DNA from: Pseudomonas trivialis
GTDB taxonomy: Bacteria > Pseudomonadota > Gammaproteobacteria > Pseudomonadales > Pseudomonadaceae
Assembly: GCF_001439805.1 (NCBI RefSeq)
Contig: NZ_JYLK01000008.1
Location: forward strand, 124,001-188,000
Reading direction: 5' to 3'
Length of the DNA: 64,000 nucleotides
Part shown: piece by piece, positions 46,554 through 56,198 of the stretch
How positions within the stretch are numbered: position 1 is the stretch's first letter
Layout of the letters: every line of letters begins with the position of its first letter
Program-made: the position numbers and the translations under genes
Notes under the pieces: model-generated
Told to the model about the DNA's origin: nothing
The model's input: the letters and a program-made list of their open reading frames with translations, nothing else
Database searches by the model: none

Positions 46554-47146
46554 TACAGGACGCCCTTGGTCGATGGCATTTGCCCGGCCATGCGGTCGTC
46601 CAGTTCCACGGCCATGCGCAGCGCGCGGCCGAAGGCCTTGAACACGGTTTCGATCTGGTGGTGGGTGTTGGTGCCGCGCAGGTTGTCGATGTGCAGGCTG
46701 ACGAGAGCGTGGTTGACGAACCCCTGGAAGAATTCCTGGAACAGGTCGACGTCGAAGCCGCCTACGGTGGCGCGGGTGTAGGGCACGTGCATCTGCAGGC
46801 CCGGGCGACCGGAGAAGTCGATAACCACGCGCGACAGCGCTTCGTCCAGCGGGACATAGGCGTGGCCGTAGCGGCGGATGCCTTTTTTGTCGCCGATAGC
46901 CTTGGCAAAGGCCTGGCCGAGGGTGATGCCCACGTCTTCCACCGTGTGGTGGTCGTCGATGTGCAGGTCGCCCTTGCTGACGATATCCAGGTCGATCAGC
47001 CCGTGACGGGCGATCTGGTCCAGCATGTGCTCAAGGAAGGGGACACCGATATCAAATCGGGCCTTTCCGGTGCCATCCAGGTTGATCGAGGCTTTGATCT
47101 GGGTTTCCAGAGTGTCGCGCTCGACGGACGCCATACGTTCGACCAT
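46553..47146 (-). CDS. hisB: Imidazoleglycerol-phosphate dehydratase
   Basis: Mn2+-dependent dehydratase of histidine synthesis, monofunctional (197 residues, no phosphatase domain). The metal motifs [16 protein letters not shown] and [12 protein letters not shown] come early, and the second pair ends in [11 protein letters not shown] and [11 protein letters not shown]. The ATG at 47146 is preceded by GGAG 6 bases away; the GTG codon just before it is not favoured. First gene of the hisB-hisH-DUF2164-hisA-hisF unit. Confidence 0.98.
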   Translation of the reverse strand: MVERMASVERDTLETQIKASINLDGTGKARFDIGVPFLEHMLDQIARHGLIDLDIVSKGDLHIDDHHTVEDVGITLGQAFAKAIGDKKGIRRYGHAYVPLDEALSRVVIDFSGRPGLQMHVPYTRATVGGFDVDLFQEFFQGFVNHALVSLHIDNLRGTNTHHQIETVFKAFGRALRMAVELDDRMAGQMPSTKGVL

Positions 47147-47299
47147 CACCAGCTCCGCAAATCATTGGGCGAAAAAGGTGGCCATTATAGGGGTGCGGGC
47201 GGCAAACAGAAACATCGAAGGGGAGAAGACTGATGGAGTGTCGGGGATAGACATGTGCATACAACTCAAACCCACTGATGAGAACCCGGCACACCTAAT

Positions 47300-47325
47300 G
47301 TGGGAGGGGGCTAGCTCCCTCCCAC
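47300..47325. repeat. Single REP palindrome
   Basis: GTGGGAGGGGGCTAGCTCCCTCCCAC, with CTAG in place of CTTG at the centre, making it fully self-complementary. Between hisB and the MFS gene. Confidence 0.85.
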
Positions 47326-47342
47326 AAGGTATTGCGGTGTTA

Positions 47343-48977
47343 TCAGTGGAACAGTACCGCCGTCTTCTGCAGGGTCACCCACACACCCCACGCCAACGGA
47401 ATACCCACCACCAGCCAGGCGGCAATCGCCAGCGGCTTGCTGCCTGGGGAGGCTTTCCACTCCAGCACGGTGGAGGCATCAGCGCCTTTGTCATGGCCCA
47501 GCGCCTGTTCGGCAGCCAGCTCCGCGTCGCTCATGAAGTACTTGTCGGCCACCGGACGCACCAGCAGGTTGCAGATGAAACCCAGCACCAGCAGGCCGGC
47601 GAGGATGTACAGGGTGATGTCATAGGCCGCAGCGCGTTCAACGCCGATGCTCAATTGATATTCACGCAGGTAGTTCACCAGCACCGGGCCCAGCACGCCG
47701 GCCGCAGCCCAGGCGGTCAGCAGTCGACCGTGGATCGCGCCGACCATTTGCGTACCGAACAGGTCGGCCAGGTAGGCCGGCACGGTGGCGAAACCGCCGC
47801 CGTACATCGACAGGATCACGCAGAACGCCGCCACGAACAGCGCCACGTTGCCCAGGTGCCCCAGGTTCGGAATCAGCGCGTACAGGGCAAAGCCCAGGGC
47901 GAAGAACACGAAGTAAGTGTTTTTGCGGCCCAGGTAGTCGGAGAACGATGCCCAGAAAAACCGGCCACCGATGTTGAACAGGCTCAACAGACCGGTAAAG
48001 CCCGCCGCAATCGCGGCAATCGATGCCAATTGCCCGGCATCCAACTGGCCGAACGGCACATCCACACCCAGCAGCTTGCCGCCGAACACTTCCTGCAGCA
48101 GCGGCGAAGCCATGCCCAGAATGCCGATACCGGCGGAAACGTTCAGGCACAGCACCAGCCACACCAGACGGAATTGCGGGGTTTTCCAGGCCACGTTCAC
48201 GTGCACGTGACGGTGAGTGATCATCGCGTTGCTGGCTTTTTTCGCCGGTGCCGTCCAGCCCTCAGGCTTCCAGCCGGTCGGCGGTACGCGGTAGGACAGT
48301 GCGCCGCCGATCATGAACACGAAGTAGATCGCAGCCATCACCAGGAAGCTCTGCCAAACGCCCACGCTGGTGGGCGAAGCGAAGTGCCCCATCAGCGCCG
48401 CGGCCAGGGGCGCACCCACCATCGCGCCGCCGCCGAAGCCCATGATCGCCATGCCGGTGGCCATGCCGCGCTTGTCCGGGAACCACTTGATCAGGGTCGA
48501 AACGGGCGAGATATAGCCCAGGCCCAGGCCGATACCGCCAATCACGCCGGAACCGATCCACATCAGCCAGATCTGGTGGGTATAGATACCCAACGCCGAG
48601 ATCAACAGGCCGCCGCACCAGCACAGGGCCGATACTACACCGGCCTTGCGCGGCCCGGCATGTTCCAGCCAGCCGCCCCAGATGGCCGCCGAGCAGCCCA
48701 GGAAGATGAAAAACAGGGTGTAGATCCAGCCCAGCATGGAGATGGGCCAGTCACACTGGGACGAAAAGACCTGTGTAATAAAGCTCATGTCCGGTGCACA
48801 CGCGACTGGCGCAGTGATACCCAGCGCTTTGGACAGTGGAAGCCAGAACACCGAGAAGCCATAGGCCATGCCGATGCACAGGTGGATGGCCAGGGCGGCC
48901 GGTGGAACCAGCCAACGGTTGAACCCGGGCTTGGCGATGATGCGCTCCTTGGACAGGAACGCAGGCTTGGTGCTCAT
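47343..48977 (-). CDS. MFS transporter, oxalate/formate antiporter (OFA) family
   Basis: A 544-residue inner-membrane protein with about 12 hydrophobic segments. The OFA-type N-terminus (NRWLVPPAALAIHLCIGMAYGFSVFWLPLS) and the loop WFPDKRGMATGMAIMGFGGGAM between segments are characteristic. An extra loop with two Cys (APDMSF...SSQCDW) follows segment 1. The last 40 or so residues lie after a final membrane segment. Substrate cannot be read from the sequence; organic anions such as oxalate, formate or related acids are known for the family. Good GGGGGA ribosome site. Confidence 0.88.
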   Translation of the reverse strand: MSTKPAFLSKERIIAKPGFNRWLVPPAALAIHLCIGMAYGFSVFWLPLSKALGITAPVACAPDMSFITQVFSSQCDWPISMLGWIYTLFFIFLGCSAAIWGGWLEHAGPRKAGVVSALCWCGGLLISALGIYTHQIWLMWIGSGVIGGIGLGLGYISPVSTLIKWFPDKRGMATGMAIMGFGGGAMVGAPLAAALMGHFASPTSVGVWQSFLVMAAIYFVFMIGGALSYRVPPTGWKPEGWTAPAKKASNAMITHRHVHVNVAWKTPQFRLVWLVLCLNVSAGIGILGMASPLLQEVFGGKLLGVDVPFGQLDAGQLASIAAIAAGFTGLLSLFNIGGRFFWASFSDYLGRKNTYFVFFALGFALYALIPNLGHLGNVALFVAAFCVILSMYGGGFATVPAYLADLFGTQMVGAIHGRLLTAWAAAGVLGPVLVNYLREYQLSIGVERAAAYDITLYILAGLLVLGFICNLLVRPVADKYFMSDAELAAEQALGHDKGADASTVLEWKASPGSKPLAIAAWLVVGIPLAWGVWVTLQKTAVLFH

Positions 48978-49302
48978 TGGTGTTTCCCCCAGTTGTTAGT
49001 GTGTGTCCGTCAGGCGCTCTCCCCCTCGGCCTTGCACGCAGAGCGTGGCCGTAGTTGTAGGGTAAAGCTCCATTTTGGCGCGACGATAAGTCGCAGAAGG
49101 CGGACGAACGCGCAAAGATTAGCACCTGTCGAGGCGAGAAAAACCAAACTGATATCACTTTTTTCAGGAAACTCGTTTTTTCTGACGTCAAATTCCTGTT
49201 CTGCCCGATCTGGATACAATGTAACGATCGCTGAACTGACGCAGGCCGTCGGGCGTTATACTCTGCGGCTAAATTTTGAAATCGACATACAAGGACTCGC
49301 CC
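48978..49302. other. Divergent promoter region between the MFS gene and asmA
   Basis: 325 bases without a credible gene. A good -10-like TATACT at 49257-49262 lies 41 bases before asmA, but no convincing -35 at 16-18 bases. The middle (49125-49210) is AT-richer. Confidence 0.5.
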
Positions 49303-51516
49303 ATGAAAGCGTTCGGCAAAATCCTGGGTCTGGTACTCCTCGGGCTGTTGCTGATCATTGTGGCTCTCGGCTTTGCCCTGACCCACCTCTTCGATCCCAA
49401 CGACTACAAGGAAGAGATTCGCCAGATTGCCCGCGACAAGGCCCATATCGAGCTGACGCTCAATGGCGATATCGGCTGGAGCCTGTTCCCCTGGCTCGGC
49501 CTTGAACTGCATGACGCCAGCGTGGCCACCCTGACCACCCCGACCCAACCGTTCGCTGACCTGCAGATGCTCGGCCTGTCGGTGCGCGTGCTGCCCCTGC
49601 TGCGCCGCGAAGTGCAGATGAGCGATGTGCGGGTCGAAGGCCTGAACCTGCGCCTGAACCGCGACAAGCAGGGTCATGGCAACTGGGAAGATATCGGCAA
49701 GAACGTGACGGTGGCGACCACCACCGGCACCCCTGCTCCGGCGGAACAAGCGGCCGAGGCCGAACCGGAGAAACCGGCCAAGCCGATTCGCCTGGACATC
49801 GACAGCCTGACCGTCAACAACGCCCGCGTCGAATACACCGATGAGCAGACCGGCAAGCAGTTCAGCGCCGAGAGCATCCAGCTGAGCGCCGGTGCCGTGC
49901 ACGAAGGAGCAAGTATTCCGGTGAAGCTCACCGCGTTCTTCGGCAGCAACCAGCCGGTGATGCGCGTCAAGACCGAGCTCAACGGCAACCTGCGCATCCA
50001 GCGCGCCCTCAAGCGCTACCAGTTCGAAGACATGAAGATCTCCGGTGAAGCCACCGGCGAGCCGCTGCAGGGCAAGACCGTGACCTTCTCCACCCAGGGC
50101 CAGTTGCTGGTGGACCAGGCGGCGAATATCGCCGAATGGACCAACCTGAAACTGTCGGCCAACCAACTGCGCGCGCTGGGCGAGCTGAAAGTCAACGACC
50201 TGGACAAAACTCCGCAGCTCAGCGGCGCTCTGTCCATCGCCCAATTCGACCTCGCCAAATTCCTCGACAGCGTCGGCCACCCGCTGCCGCCGATGGCCGA
50301 CGGCAGCCTGAGCAAGGTCGAGCTGGTCAGCCGCCTGAAGGGTACGCCCACCAGCGTGGCGCTCGAAGACCTGAACCTGAAGCTCGACGGCAGCACCTTC
50401 ACCGGCCGCATCGCCGTGGAAGACTTCGCCAAACAGTCGCTGCGCGTGCAGCTCAAGGGCGACACCTTCAACGCCGACAACTATCTGCCGGCCAAGTCCG
50501 AGTCCGCCAAGGGCGCCACCGCCGCCCGTCAGGCCGAAGTGCAGAACAGCGAAGCCGGGGCCATGGCTGCCGGTGGCACCACGCCGCTGCCCGACGCGCC
50601 GACCAAAAGCGCCTGGAGCACCGACAAGCTGCTGCCGCTCACCCGTCTGCGCACCCTCGACGTGAATGCCGACCTTGCCTTTGGTCAGTTGACCTTGAGC
50701 AAACTGCCGATCCAGAACGCCGTGCTGAAAGCCTCCGGCATCGACGGCCAACTCAAGCTCGACACCCTCAGCGGCGGTCTCTACAACGGCACCTTCCAGG
50801 CCAACGGCACGCTCGACGTGCGCCAGGATATTCCGCTGCTCGCGCTGCAAAGCCATATCAGGCAAGTGCCGGTCGAACGCATCCTGCAAGCCCAAGGGCA
50901 AACCCCGCCGGTGAAGGGCCAGGTCACCCTCGACAGCAACCTCAGCGGCCGCGGCAACAGCCAGAAAGCGCTGATCGACAGCCTCAACGGCACCGCCAGC
51001 TTCGTGATCAACAACGGCGTGCTGCTCAATGCCAACATTGAACAGCAAGTGTGCACCGGCATCGCCCTGCTCAACCGCAAGACCCTGAGCAGCACGCCGC
51101 CGGGCAAGGACACGCCGTTCGAAGAACTGCGCGGCAACCTCACGTTCCGCAATGGCGTGGCCAGCAACCCCGACCTGAAAGTGCGCATCCCCGGCCTGAC
51201 CGTCAACGGCAACGGTGATGTCGACCTGCGCGTGCTGGGCATGGACTACCGCGTCGGCATCATCGTCGAAGGCGACCAGCGCGAAGTGCCGGACCCGGCG
51301 TGCCAGGTCGGTGCCAACTTCCAGAACATCGAAGTGCCGTTGCGCTGCCGTGGTCCGCTGGAGCTGGGTGCCAAGGCCTGCCGCCTGGACAAGGACGGCC
51401 TCGGCCAGGTCGCCATCAAGGCCGCCGGCAATCGCCTCAACGAGAAACTGGAAGAGAAGCTCGACAAGGTCAACCCGCAGCTCAAAGATGCGTTGAAAGG
51501 CCTGTTCAAACGATGA
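49303..51516 (+). CDS. asmA: AsmA family protein
   Basis: A 737-residue inner-membrane-anchored periplasmic protein: one N-terminal membrane segment (about residues 8-30), an AsmA N-terminal domain with LNGDIGWSLFPWLGLELHDASV, and a long repetitive beta-bridge region ending in the AsmA_2-type C-terminal domain (GTASFVINNGVLLNANIE ... IPGLTVNGNGDVDLRVLGMDY). The family is linked to outer-membrane lipid supply. AAGGA precedes ATG 49303. Its stop overlaps the mutY start by 4 bases. Confidence 0.93.
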   Translation: MKAFGKILGLVLLGLLLIIVALGFALTHLFDPNDYKEEIRQIARDKAHIELTLNGDIGWSLFPWLGLELHDASVATLTTPTQPFADLQMLGLSVRVLPLLRREVQMSDVRVEGLNLRLNRDKQGHGNWEDIGKNVTVATTTGTPAPAEQAAEAEPEKPAKPIRLDIDSLTVNNARVEYTDEQTGKQFSAESIQLSAGAVHEGASIPVKLTAFFGSNQPVMRVKTELNGNLRIQRALKRYQFEDMKISGEATGEPLQGKTVTFSTQGQLLVDQAANIAEWTNLKLSANQLRALGELKVNDLDKTPQLSGALSIAQFDLAKFLDSVGHPLPPMADGSLSKVELVSRLKGTPTSVALEDLNLKLDGSTFTGRIAVEDFAKQSLRVQLKGDTFNADNYLPAKSESAKGATAARQAEVQNSEAGAMAAGGTTPLPDAPTKSAWSTDKLLPLTRLRTLDVNADLAFGQLTLSKLPIQNAVLKASGIDGQLKLDTLSGGLYNGTFQANGTLDVRQDIPLLALQSHIRQVPVERILQAQGQTPPVKGQVTLDSNLSGRGNSQKALIDSLNGTASFVINNGVLLNANIEQQVCTGIALLNRKTLSSTPPGKDTPFEELRGNLTFRNGVASNPDLKVRIPGLTVNGNGDVDLRVLGMDYRVGIIVEGDQREVPDPACQVGANFQNIEVPLRCRGPLELGAKACRLDKDGLGQVAIKAAGNRLNEKLEEKLDKVNPQLKDALKGLFKR

Positions 51517-52580
51517 GAAACGAGCAGTTTTCAGAGGCCGTACTCGACTGGTACGACCGCCATGGTCGCCACGACCTGCCCTGGCAACAGGGCATTACGC
51601 CTTACCGGGTGTGGGTCTCGGAGATCATGCTGCAACAGACCCAGGTGAGCACCGTGCTCAATTACTTCGACCGTTTCATGGCCTCGCTGCCGACGGTCGA
51701 AGCCCTGGCCGCCGCGCCGGAAGACGAAGTGCTGCACCTGTGGACCGGCCTGGGCTACTACACCCGTGCGCGCAACCTGCAAAAGACCGCCAGGATCGTG
51801 GTGGCCGAGTACGGTGGCGAGTTTCCCAGGGATGTCGAAAAACTCATCGAACTGCCCGGCATCGGCCTGTCCACCGCCGGCGCCATCGCGAGCCTGAGCA
51901 TGGGCCTGCGTGCGCCGATCCTCGACGGCAACGTCAAACGCGTGCTGGCGCGTTTTACTGCTCAGGAGGGCTACCCGGGCGAACCCAAGGTGGCCAAACA
52001 GCTATGGGCCACCGCAGAGCGCTTCACGCCCCATGAACGCGTCAACGCCTATACCCAGGCGATGATGGACATGGGCGCGACCCTTTGCACCCGTAGCAAA
52101 CCCAGCTGCCTGCTGTGCCCGCTGGAGAAAGGCTGCGAGGCCCACATGCTCGGTCTGGAGACGCGCTACCCGATCCCCAAGCCGCGCAAGACCATCCCGC
52201 AGAAACGCACGCTGATGCCGATGCTGGCCAACACCGAAGGCGCCATTCTGCTTTATCGCCGCCCTTCCACCGGGCTGTGGGGCGGGTTGTGGAGCCTGCC
52301 GGAGCTGGACGACCTTGGCGACCTCGAACACCTGGCCGAGCAACACGCGCTCGAACTGGGCAAGCATCAGGAACTGCCGGGGCTGATCCACACCTTCAGC
52401 CACTTCCAGCTGGCCATCGAACCCTGGCTGGTACAGGTCAAGGAATCGGCCCATCACGTGACCGAGGCCGACTGGCTCTGGTATAACCTCGCCACCCCGC
52501 CGCGCCTGGGCCTTGCCGCCCCGGTCAAGAAACTGCTGAAGCGCGCGGCCGACGTATTGAATGCAGGAGTGTCGTCATGA
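51513..52580 (+). CDS. mutY: Adenine DNA glycosylase MutY
   Basis: Removes adenine mispaired with 8-oxoguanine. The 355-residue protein has the catalytic Glu in [14 protein letters not shown], the helix-hairpin-helix [14 protein letters not shown] with the catalytic Asp in [11 protein letters not shown], the 4Fe-4S cluster [17 protein letters not shown], and a C-terminal NUDIX-like 8-oxoG domain. ATGA overlap with asmA and 4-base overlap with yggX. Confidence 0.97.
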   Translation: MRNEQFSEAVLDWYDRHGRHDLPWQQGITPYRVWVSEIMLQQTQVSTVLNYFDRFMASLPTVEALAAAPEDEVLHLWTGLGYYTRARNLQKTARIVVAEYGGEFPRDVEKLIELPGIGLSTAGAIASLSMGLRAPILDGNVKRVLARFTAQEGYPGEPKVAKQLWATAERFTPHERVNAYTQAMMDMGATLCTRSKPSCLLCPLEKGCEAHMLGLETRYPIPKPRKTIPQKRTLMPMLANTEGAILLYRRPSTGLWGGLWSLPELDDLGDLEHLAEQHALELGKHQELPGLIHTFSHFQLAIEPWLVQVKESAHHVTEADWLWYNLATPPRLGLAAPVKKLLKRAADVLNAGVSS

Positions 52581-52849
52581 CCCGCACCGTAATGTGCCGC
52601 AAGTACAAAGAAGAACTGCCAGCCCTGGACCGCCCTCCGTACCCAGGCGCCAAGGGCCAGGACATTTACGACAATGTCTCCGCCAAAGCCTGGGGCGACT
52701 GGCTCAAACACCAGACCCTGCTGATCAACGAAAAACGCCTGAACATGATGAACGCCGAAGACCGCAAATACCTGGCGGGCGAAATGGACAAGTTCTTTTC
52801 CGGCGAGGAATACGCCCAGGCCGAAGGTTACGTACCACCTGCTCAATAA
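52577..52849 (+). CDS. yggX: Fe(2+)-trafficking / oxidative damage protection protein YggX
   Basis: A 90-residue cytoplasmic protein thought to protect Fe-S clusters from oxidation. Family features are [19 protein letters not shown] (with the conserved early Cys), [19 protein letters not shown] and the C-terminal [21 protein letters not shown] precedes it and it overlaps mutY by 4 bases, the same pairing as in E. coli. Confidence 0.97.
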   Translation: MTRTVMCRKYKEELPALDRPPYPGAKGQDIYDNVSAKAWGDWLKHQTLLINEKRLNMMNAEDRKYLAGEMDKFFSGEEYAQAEGYVPPAQ

Positions 52850-52913
52850 TTGAGCAAAACCTGGGGTCAGCACGTAAGCGACGGTAATAATTAAATATTT
52901 TTCTAAAACTTGC

Positions 52914-52942
52914 TTGACGACCCCCTGAAAAACCCGTTTAAT
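52914..52942 (+). promoter_or_regulatory. tRNA-Phe promoter
   Basis: TTGACG (-35, 52914-52919), 17-base spacer, TTTAAT (-10, 52937-52942), followed by a GC-rich discriminator GCGCCCCG of the type linked to stringent control of stable RNA genes. Confidence 0.8.
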
Positions 52943-52952
52943 GCGCCCCGTT

Positions 52953-53028
52953 GCCCAGATAGCTCAGTCGGTAGAGCAGGGGATTGAAAATCCCCGTGTC
53001 GGCGGTTCGATTCCGTCTCTGGGCACCA
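52953..53028 (+). tRNA. tRNA-Phe (GAA)
   Basis: 76 bases with encoded CCA. Acceptor arms GCCCAGA / TCTGGGC, D-arm AGCTCAGTCGGTAGAGC, anticodon loop TTGAAAA (anticodon GAA) on a GGGGA/TCCCC stem, and TpsiC arm GGCGGTTCGATTCCGTC. Confidence 0.97.
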
Positions 53029-53069
53029 CTAATCAGTTTCAGGTGGTGCACCTATCATCCGAAACACAC

Positions 53070-53099
53070 AAAAAACCCGCCTTGTGCGGGTTTTTTGTT
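53070..53099 (+). terminator. Terminator after tRNA-Phe
   Basis: AAAAAACCCGC, loop CTTGT, GCGGGTTTTTT, 41 bases after the tRNA. Confidence 0.93.
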
Positions 53100-53319
53100 G
53101 CCTGCGATTTGAGCAGGCCATATCTACCGCCCCTCAGGCACAGACCCGCGGCCAACGGATCCCTGGCCAAACCCACTTGCGCTCCTCACGTTTTTTACTT
53201 ATCTGAATTGTGTTTTTGAGATAACGTAGTCCCTATTGAGACCCTGAACCCCCTATTTACGGGCATCAGAGCACTCTTTTTTTGAGATAATAAAAAATCG
53301 ATTAGAGATATTTTTCGAC

Positions 53320-54480
53320 ATGGCAGAGTTTTTTCACCACGATCTTGAGCTTCTGAACCCTTCATTCGACTCAGGTCTGGTTGACGTTCTGAGTGAACTG
53401 GAACATCTGCGCCGCCTGGAGCTGGGGGGCGATACGCCACCTGCCGTTTTTTTCCAGCTTAAGGACCTGTTTCACACGCTGGAGAGCCTCGGGTCTGCTC
53501 GTATTGAGGGCAACCATACGACCCTCGCGGACTACATCGAAAGTAAAGTCGATGGAAAAGCAGAAGACTCAGATCAATTGCGAGAGATCGCAAATATCGA
53601 AAAAGCCATGGACTACGTTGAAAGCATCGTGAAGCCTGGCGTAGACCTCTCCGAGTTTGCAATCCGGGAACTTCATTCGATCACGGTTCAAGGACTGACG
53701 CGCGAAGGTGATCGCACGCCAGGCGCATACCGTGAAGCTGAAGTACGTATAGCCCAATCAGACCACTTGCCTCCCGATGCCGTGCTGGTACAGGGGTATA
53801 TGCAAGAACTGATTGCCTTCGTGAATAAACCGGATGCACCCAAATATGACCTGATGAAGGTCGCCCTGGCCCACCACCGATTCGGCTGGATTCATCCCTT
53901 CGGCAACGGCAATGGCCGTGTCGTACGTCTTCTCACCTACGCACTTTTAATGAAGTACGGCTTCAACGTCAGCGCGGGCGGTCGAGTCCTGAACCCTACG
54001 GCTGTGTTCTGCATTGATCGGGAAAAGTACTATTCAATGCTCTCCACTGCCGATACAGGCACCAAGGAGGGACTCGAAGCGTGGTGCATCTACGTTCTCG
54101 CGGGGATCAAAGACGAACTGGAGAAAGTAAGCAGACTGACTGACTATGGCTATCTGACCAGGCACGTCTTGGCGCCCACCATAGCCATGGCAAAAGAGCG
54201 AGAATGGATCACGCCAATTGAGGAAAAAATTCTGACCACTGCGGTTCAACTAAAGGTCGTCAAATCAAGCGACATTGCCAATGCACTGCCAAGCCTGTCT
54301 GCCGCACAAAGAACCTACCAGATAAAAAAACTGGTCGATCAGGGCATGCTTCTTCCCGTTAACCCAGGTGCACGGCATTACACCATCGGGTTCTCCAACA
54401 ATTACCTGATCAGAGGCGTTATCAAGTCACTACGCGAGGGAGGATTCATCCCTGAGCAGTTGGACAGGCCTTATGCATGA
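53320..54480 (+). CDS. Fic family protein with autoinhibitory helix and C-terminal winged helix
   Basis: A 386-residue protein likely to AMPylate a target protein. The Fic active-site motif HPFGNGNGR is at residues 192-200. An inhibitory motif of the (S/T)xxxE(G/N) type, SARIEGN at residues 59-65, precedes it in the same chain, so this is a self-inhibited (class II) Fic. The C-terminal 100 residues look like a winged-helix domain. No antitoxin partner is visible. Lower GC, a poor ribosome site, and the location after tRNA-Phe suggest acquisition. The target is unknown. Confidence 0.9.
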   Translation: MAEFFHHDLELLNPSFDSGLVDVLSELEHLRRLELGGDTPPAVFFQLKDLFHTLESLGSARIEGNHTTLADYIESKVDGKAEDSDQLREIANIEKAMDYVESIVKPGVDLSEFAIRELHSITVQGLTREGDRTPGAYREAEVRIAQSDHLPPDAVLVQGYMQELIAFVNKPDAPKYDLMKVALAHHRFGWIHPFGNGNGRVVRLLTYALLMKYGFNVSAGGRVLNPTAVFCIDREKYYSMLSTADTGTKEGLEAWCIYVLAGIKDELEKVSRLTDYGYLTRHVLAPTIAMAKEREWITPIEEKILTTAVQLKVVKSSDIANALPSLSAAQRTYQIKKLVDQGMLLPVNPGARHYTIGFSNNYLIRGVIKSLREGGFIPEQLDRPYA

Positions 54481-54504
54481 AGACTTATCCAGACAAGGTC
54501 GCAC

Positions 54505-56145
54505 TCACTTCAACAAAAACACCATCAACGGATTGTCATTCAATCGCCCGTTGAACGCCGGAGCCAGATGCTCCACCGGCGACCCTTTCAGCAAGGCCGT
54601 TTCCGTGCGTTCCACAATCACCCAGGATGGCCTTGGCAGTGCGTTCAATTTTTCCAGTTCATGGCGCCCTACGAACAACGGTCGCTCGTAGTGATCCAGG
54701 TTCATCATGTAGCGCACGCCCCAGGTGTCCTGGCCAAGATCGACGAACACCAACGGTGCAGGGGTTATAGCGCGAAGTGATTCGACCTGACCCACAAACG
54801 TGCGGGTGTCGAATTGCAGGTCCTTGGACGGCTCTACCACCGCCACCAGCAGCAACCACTGCGCCGCCAGTGCGATCAGGCTGAGCCACACCAGGCGCGC
54901 CGCCCGATGCCAGGCGACCAGCGCCGCCACCTGCAGCAACACCAGTACGCTGAACAATAGCGGCAACGATACGTCCGGCCAGTAGCCATGCTTCTGCCAC
55001 GCGTGCCGGCACACCAGCACGGCAATCACGCACAGCGTTGGCAGCGCCGCGACAAGGCCTTCGTAGCATCGGCGCACGCCAGCCAGCCAGCCCTGCGCCT
55101 GCAGCAGCCCATAGGCGGCGACAGCGGCGAACATCGGCACCATCGGCAGGATGTAATAGGCGCGCTTGAAGTGCGGCACCGACAGGCCAAGCAGAATCAT
55201 CAAGCCGCACGCGCCGAGCCGCACGACCATTTGCACGTCTTCATCGGCCCGTCGCAGCGCCCATCGATGGCGCAGCGCAAACAAAGTCGCCAGGGCCAGC
55301 GGCACCACGGGAAAGTAACGGTACAAACTCAACTGAAAGTAGAAATAGACCGGCTCACCGTTTTCGTCGAGGCGCCCGCCCACCTGCATCTTGAATACCT
55401 CGTCGGCAAACGCATCGCCTCCGCTGATCCGCGCCAGCTTCATCAGCAGCCACCAGCAGGCCGCCAACAACACCAGGCCGATCATGCCGTGAATCAATAC
55501 TTGCCTGACCCGCTCGCCGGGACGACCCAGCGCCCAGTAAACGCACGCCACGCCGCAGACTTCGACCAGCCCCAGCGGCCCGCGAATCGCAAAGCCCAGA
55601 ATGAACAACGCAAACACCGCCAGTTGCCGCCAGCGCGAACCCAGGCGTTCACCACTGTGCAGCAGATAGAAGCTGCCCACGCAGAGCAGCGCGACCATCT
55701 GATCGAGGCAGACCGAGCGCGACTTTTCCAGCAGTTGCGTGGTGAGCAAGGTCAACAGCACAGTGAGCAGCGCCCATTGCCGGCCGCGAGGGGCCAGCAG
55801 CCGATAGATCACGGCAATCACCCCGGCGGATGCCAGTGCGGTGGGCAAGATATTCGCCAGGTGATTGGGCGCACCGAATACTCGGGCAAACACAAAGCTG
55901 AAGAACGTCGCCGTGCCGGGGTAATCCGCGTAGGGCTGGCCGTAGGTAGTAGGGAAAAGACTCGCGCCATGGCGAAACATTTCCTGCAGGAACAGCGCCC
56001 AGCGACCGTCAAAGCCCTGGGGCTGCTGGTCCCAGATACCCAAGATGAACAGCAACAGGGCGATCAGAAACAGGCCCAGGGATTCCAGACGAAAACGGTT
56101 GCGGTGATCCATCGGTTGACCTGTCAGGTGTAAGGCGCCGCTCAT
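54505..56145 (-). CDS. Membrane glycosyltransferase, GT39/ArnT-like
   Basis: A roughly 546-residue inner-membrane protein with about 11-12 hydrophobic segments. The first periplasmic loop carries FDGRWALFLQEMFRHGASLFPT and YPGTATFFSFVFAR, in the position of the catalytic acidic residue and substrate loop of dolichyl/undecaprenyl-phosphate-sugar transferases. It may add a lipid-linked sugar to LPS or a protein, but acceptor and donor are unknown. Start is uncertain: ATG at 56145, or ATG at 56112 with a weak CAGGT upstream. Confidence 0.78.
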   Translation of the reverse strand: MSGALHLTGQPMDHRNRFRLESLGLFLIALLLFILGIWDQQPQGFDGRWALFLQEMFRHGASLFPTTYGQPYADYPGTATFFSFVFARVFGAPNHLANILPTALASAGVIAVIYRLLAPRGRQWALLTVLLTLLTTQLLEKSRSVCLDQMVALLCVGSFYLLHSGERLGSRWRQLAVFALFILGFAIRGPLGLVEVCGVACVYWALGRPGERVRQVLIHGMIGLVLLAACWWLLMKLARISGGDAFADEVFKMQVGGRLDENGEPVYFYFQLSLYRYFPVVPLALATLFALRHRWALRRADEDVQMVVRLGACGLMILLGLSVPHFKRAYYILPMVPMFAAVAAYGLLQAQGWLAGVRRCYEGLVAALPTLCVIAVLVCRHAWQKHGYWPDVSLPLLFSVLVLLQVAALVAWHRAARLVWLSLIALAAQWLLLVAVVEPSKDLQFDTRTFVGQVESLRAITPAPLVFVDLGQDTWGVRYMMNLDHYERPLFVGRHELEKLNALPRPSWVIVERTETALLKGSPVEHLAPAFNGRLNDNPLMVFLLK

Positions 56146-56198
56146 GGTGCACAACGCCCCCCTGAATAGCGCCTGAACAGACCTGAACCTTCATGCGT

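Noticed and set aside
48751..51048. 765-residue open frame opposite asmA
   Set aside because: Low-complexity translation and complement of the asmA reading frame; it also crosses the promoter gap into the MFS gene.
52953..54480. tRNA-Phe plus fic as a bounded integrative element
   Set aside because: I found no integrase gene and no direct repeat of the tRNA 3' end downstream of fic, so only the single gene is reported.
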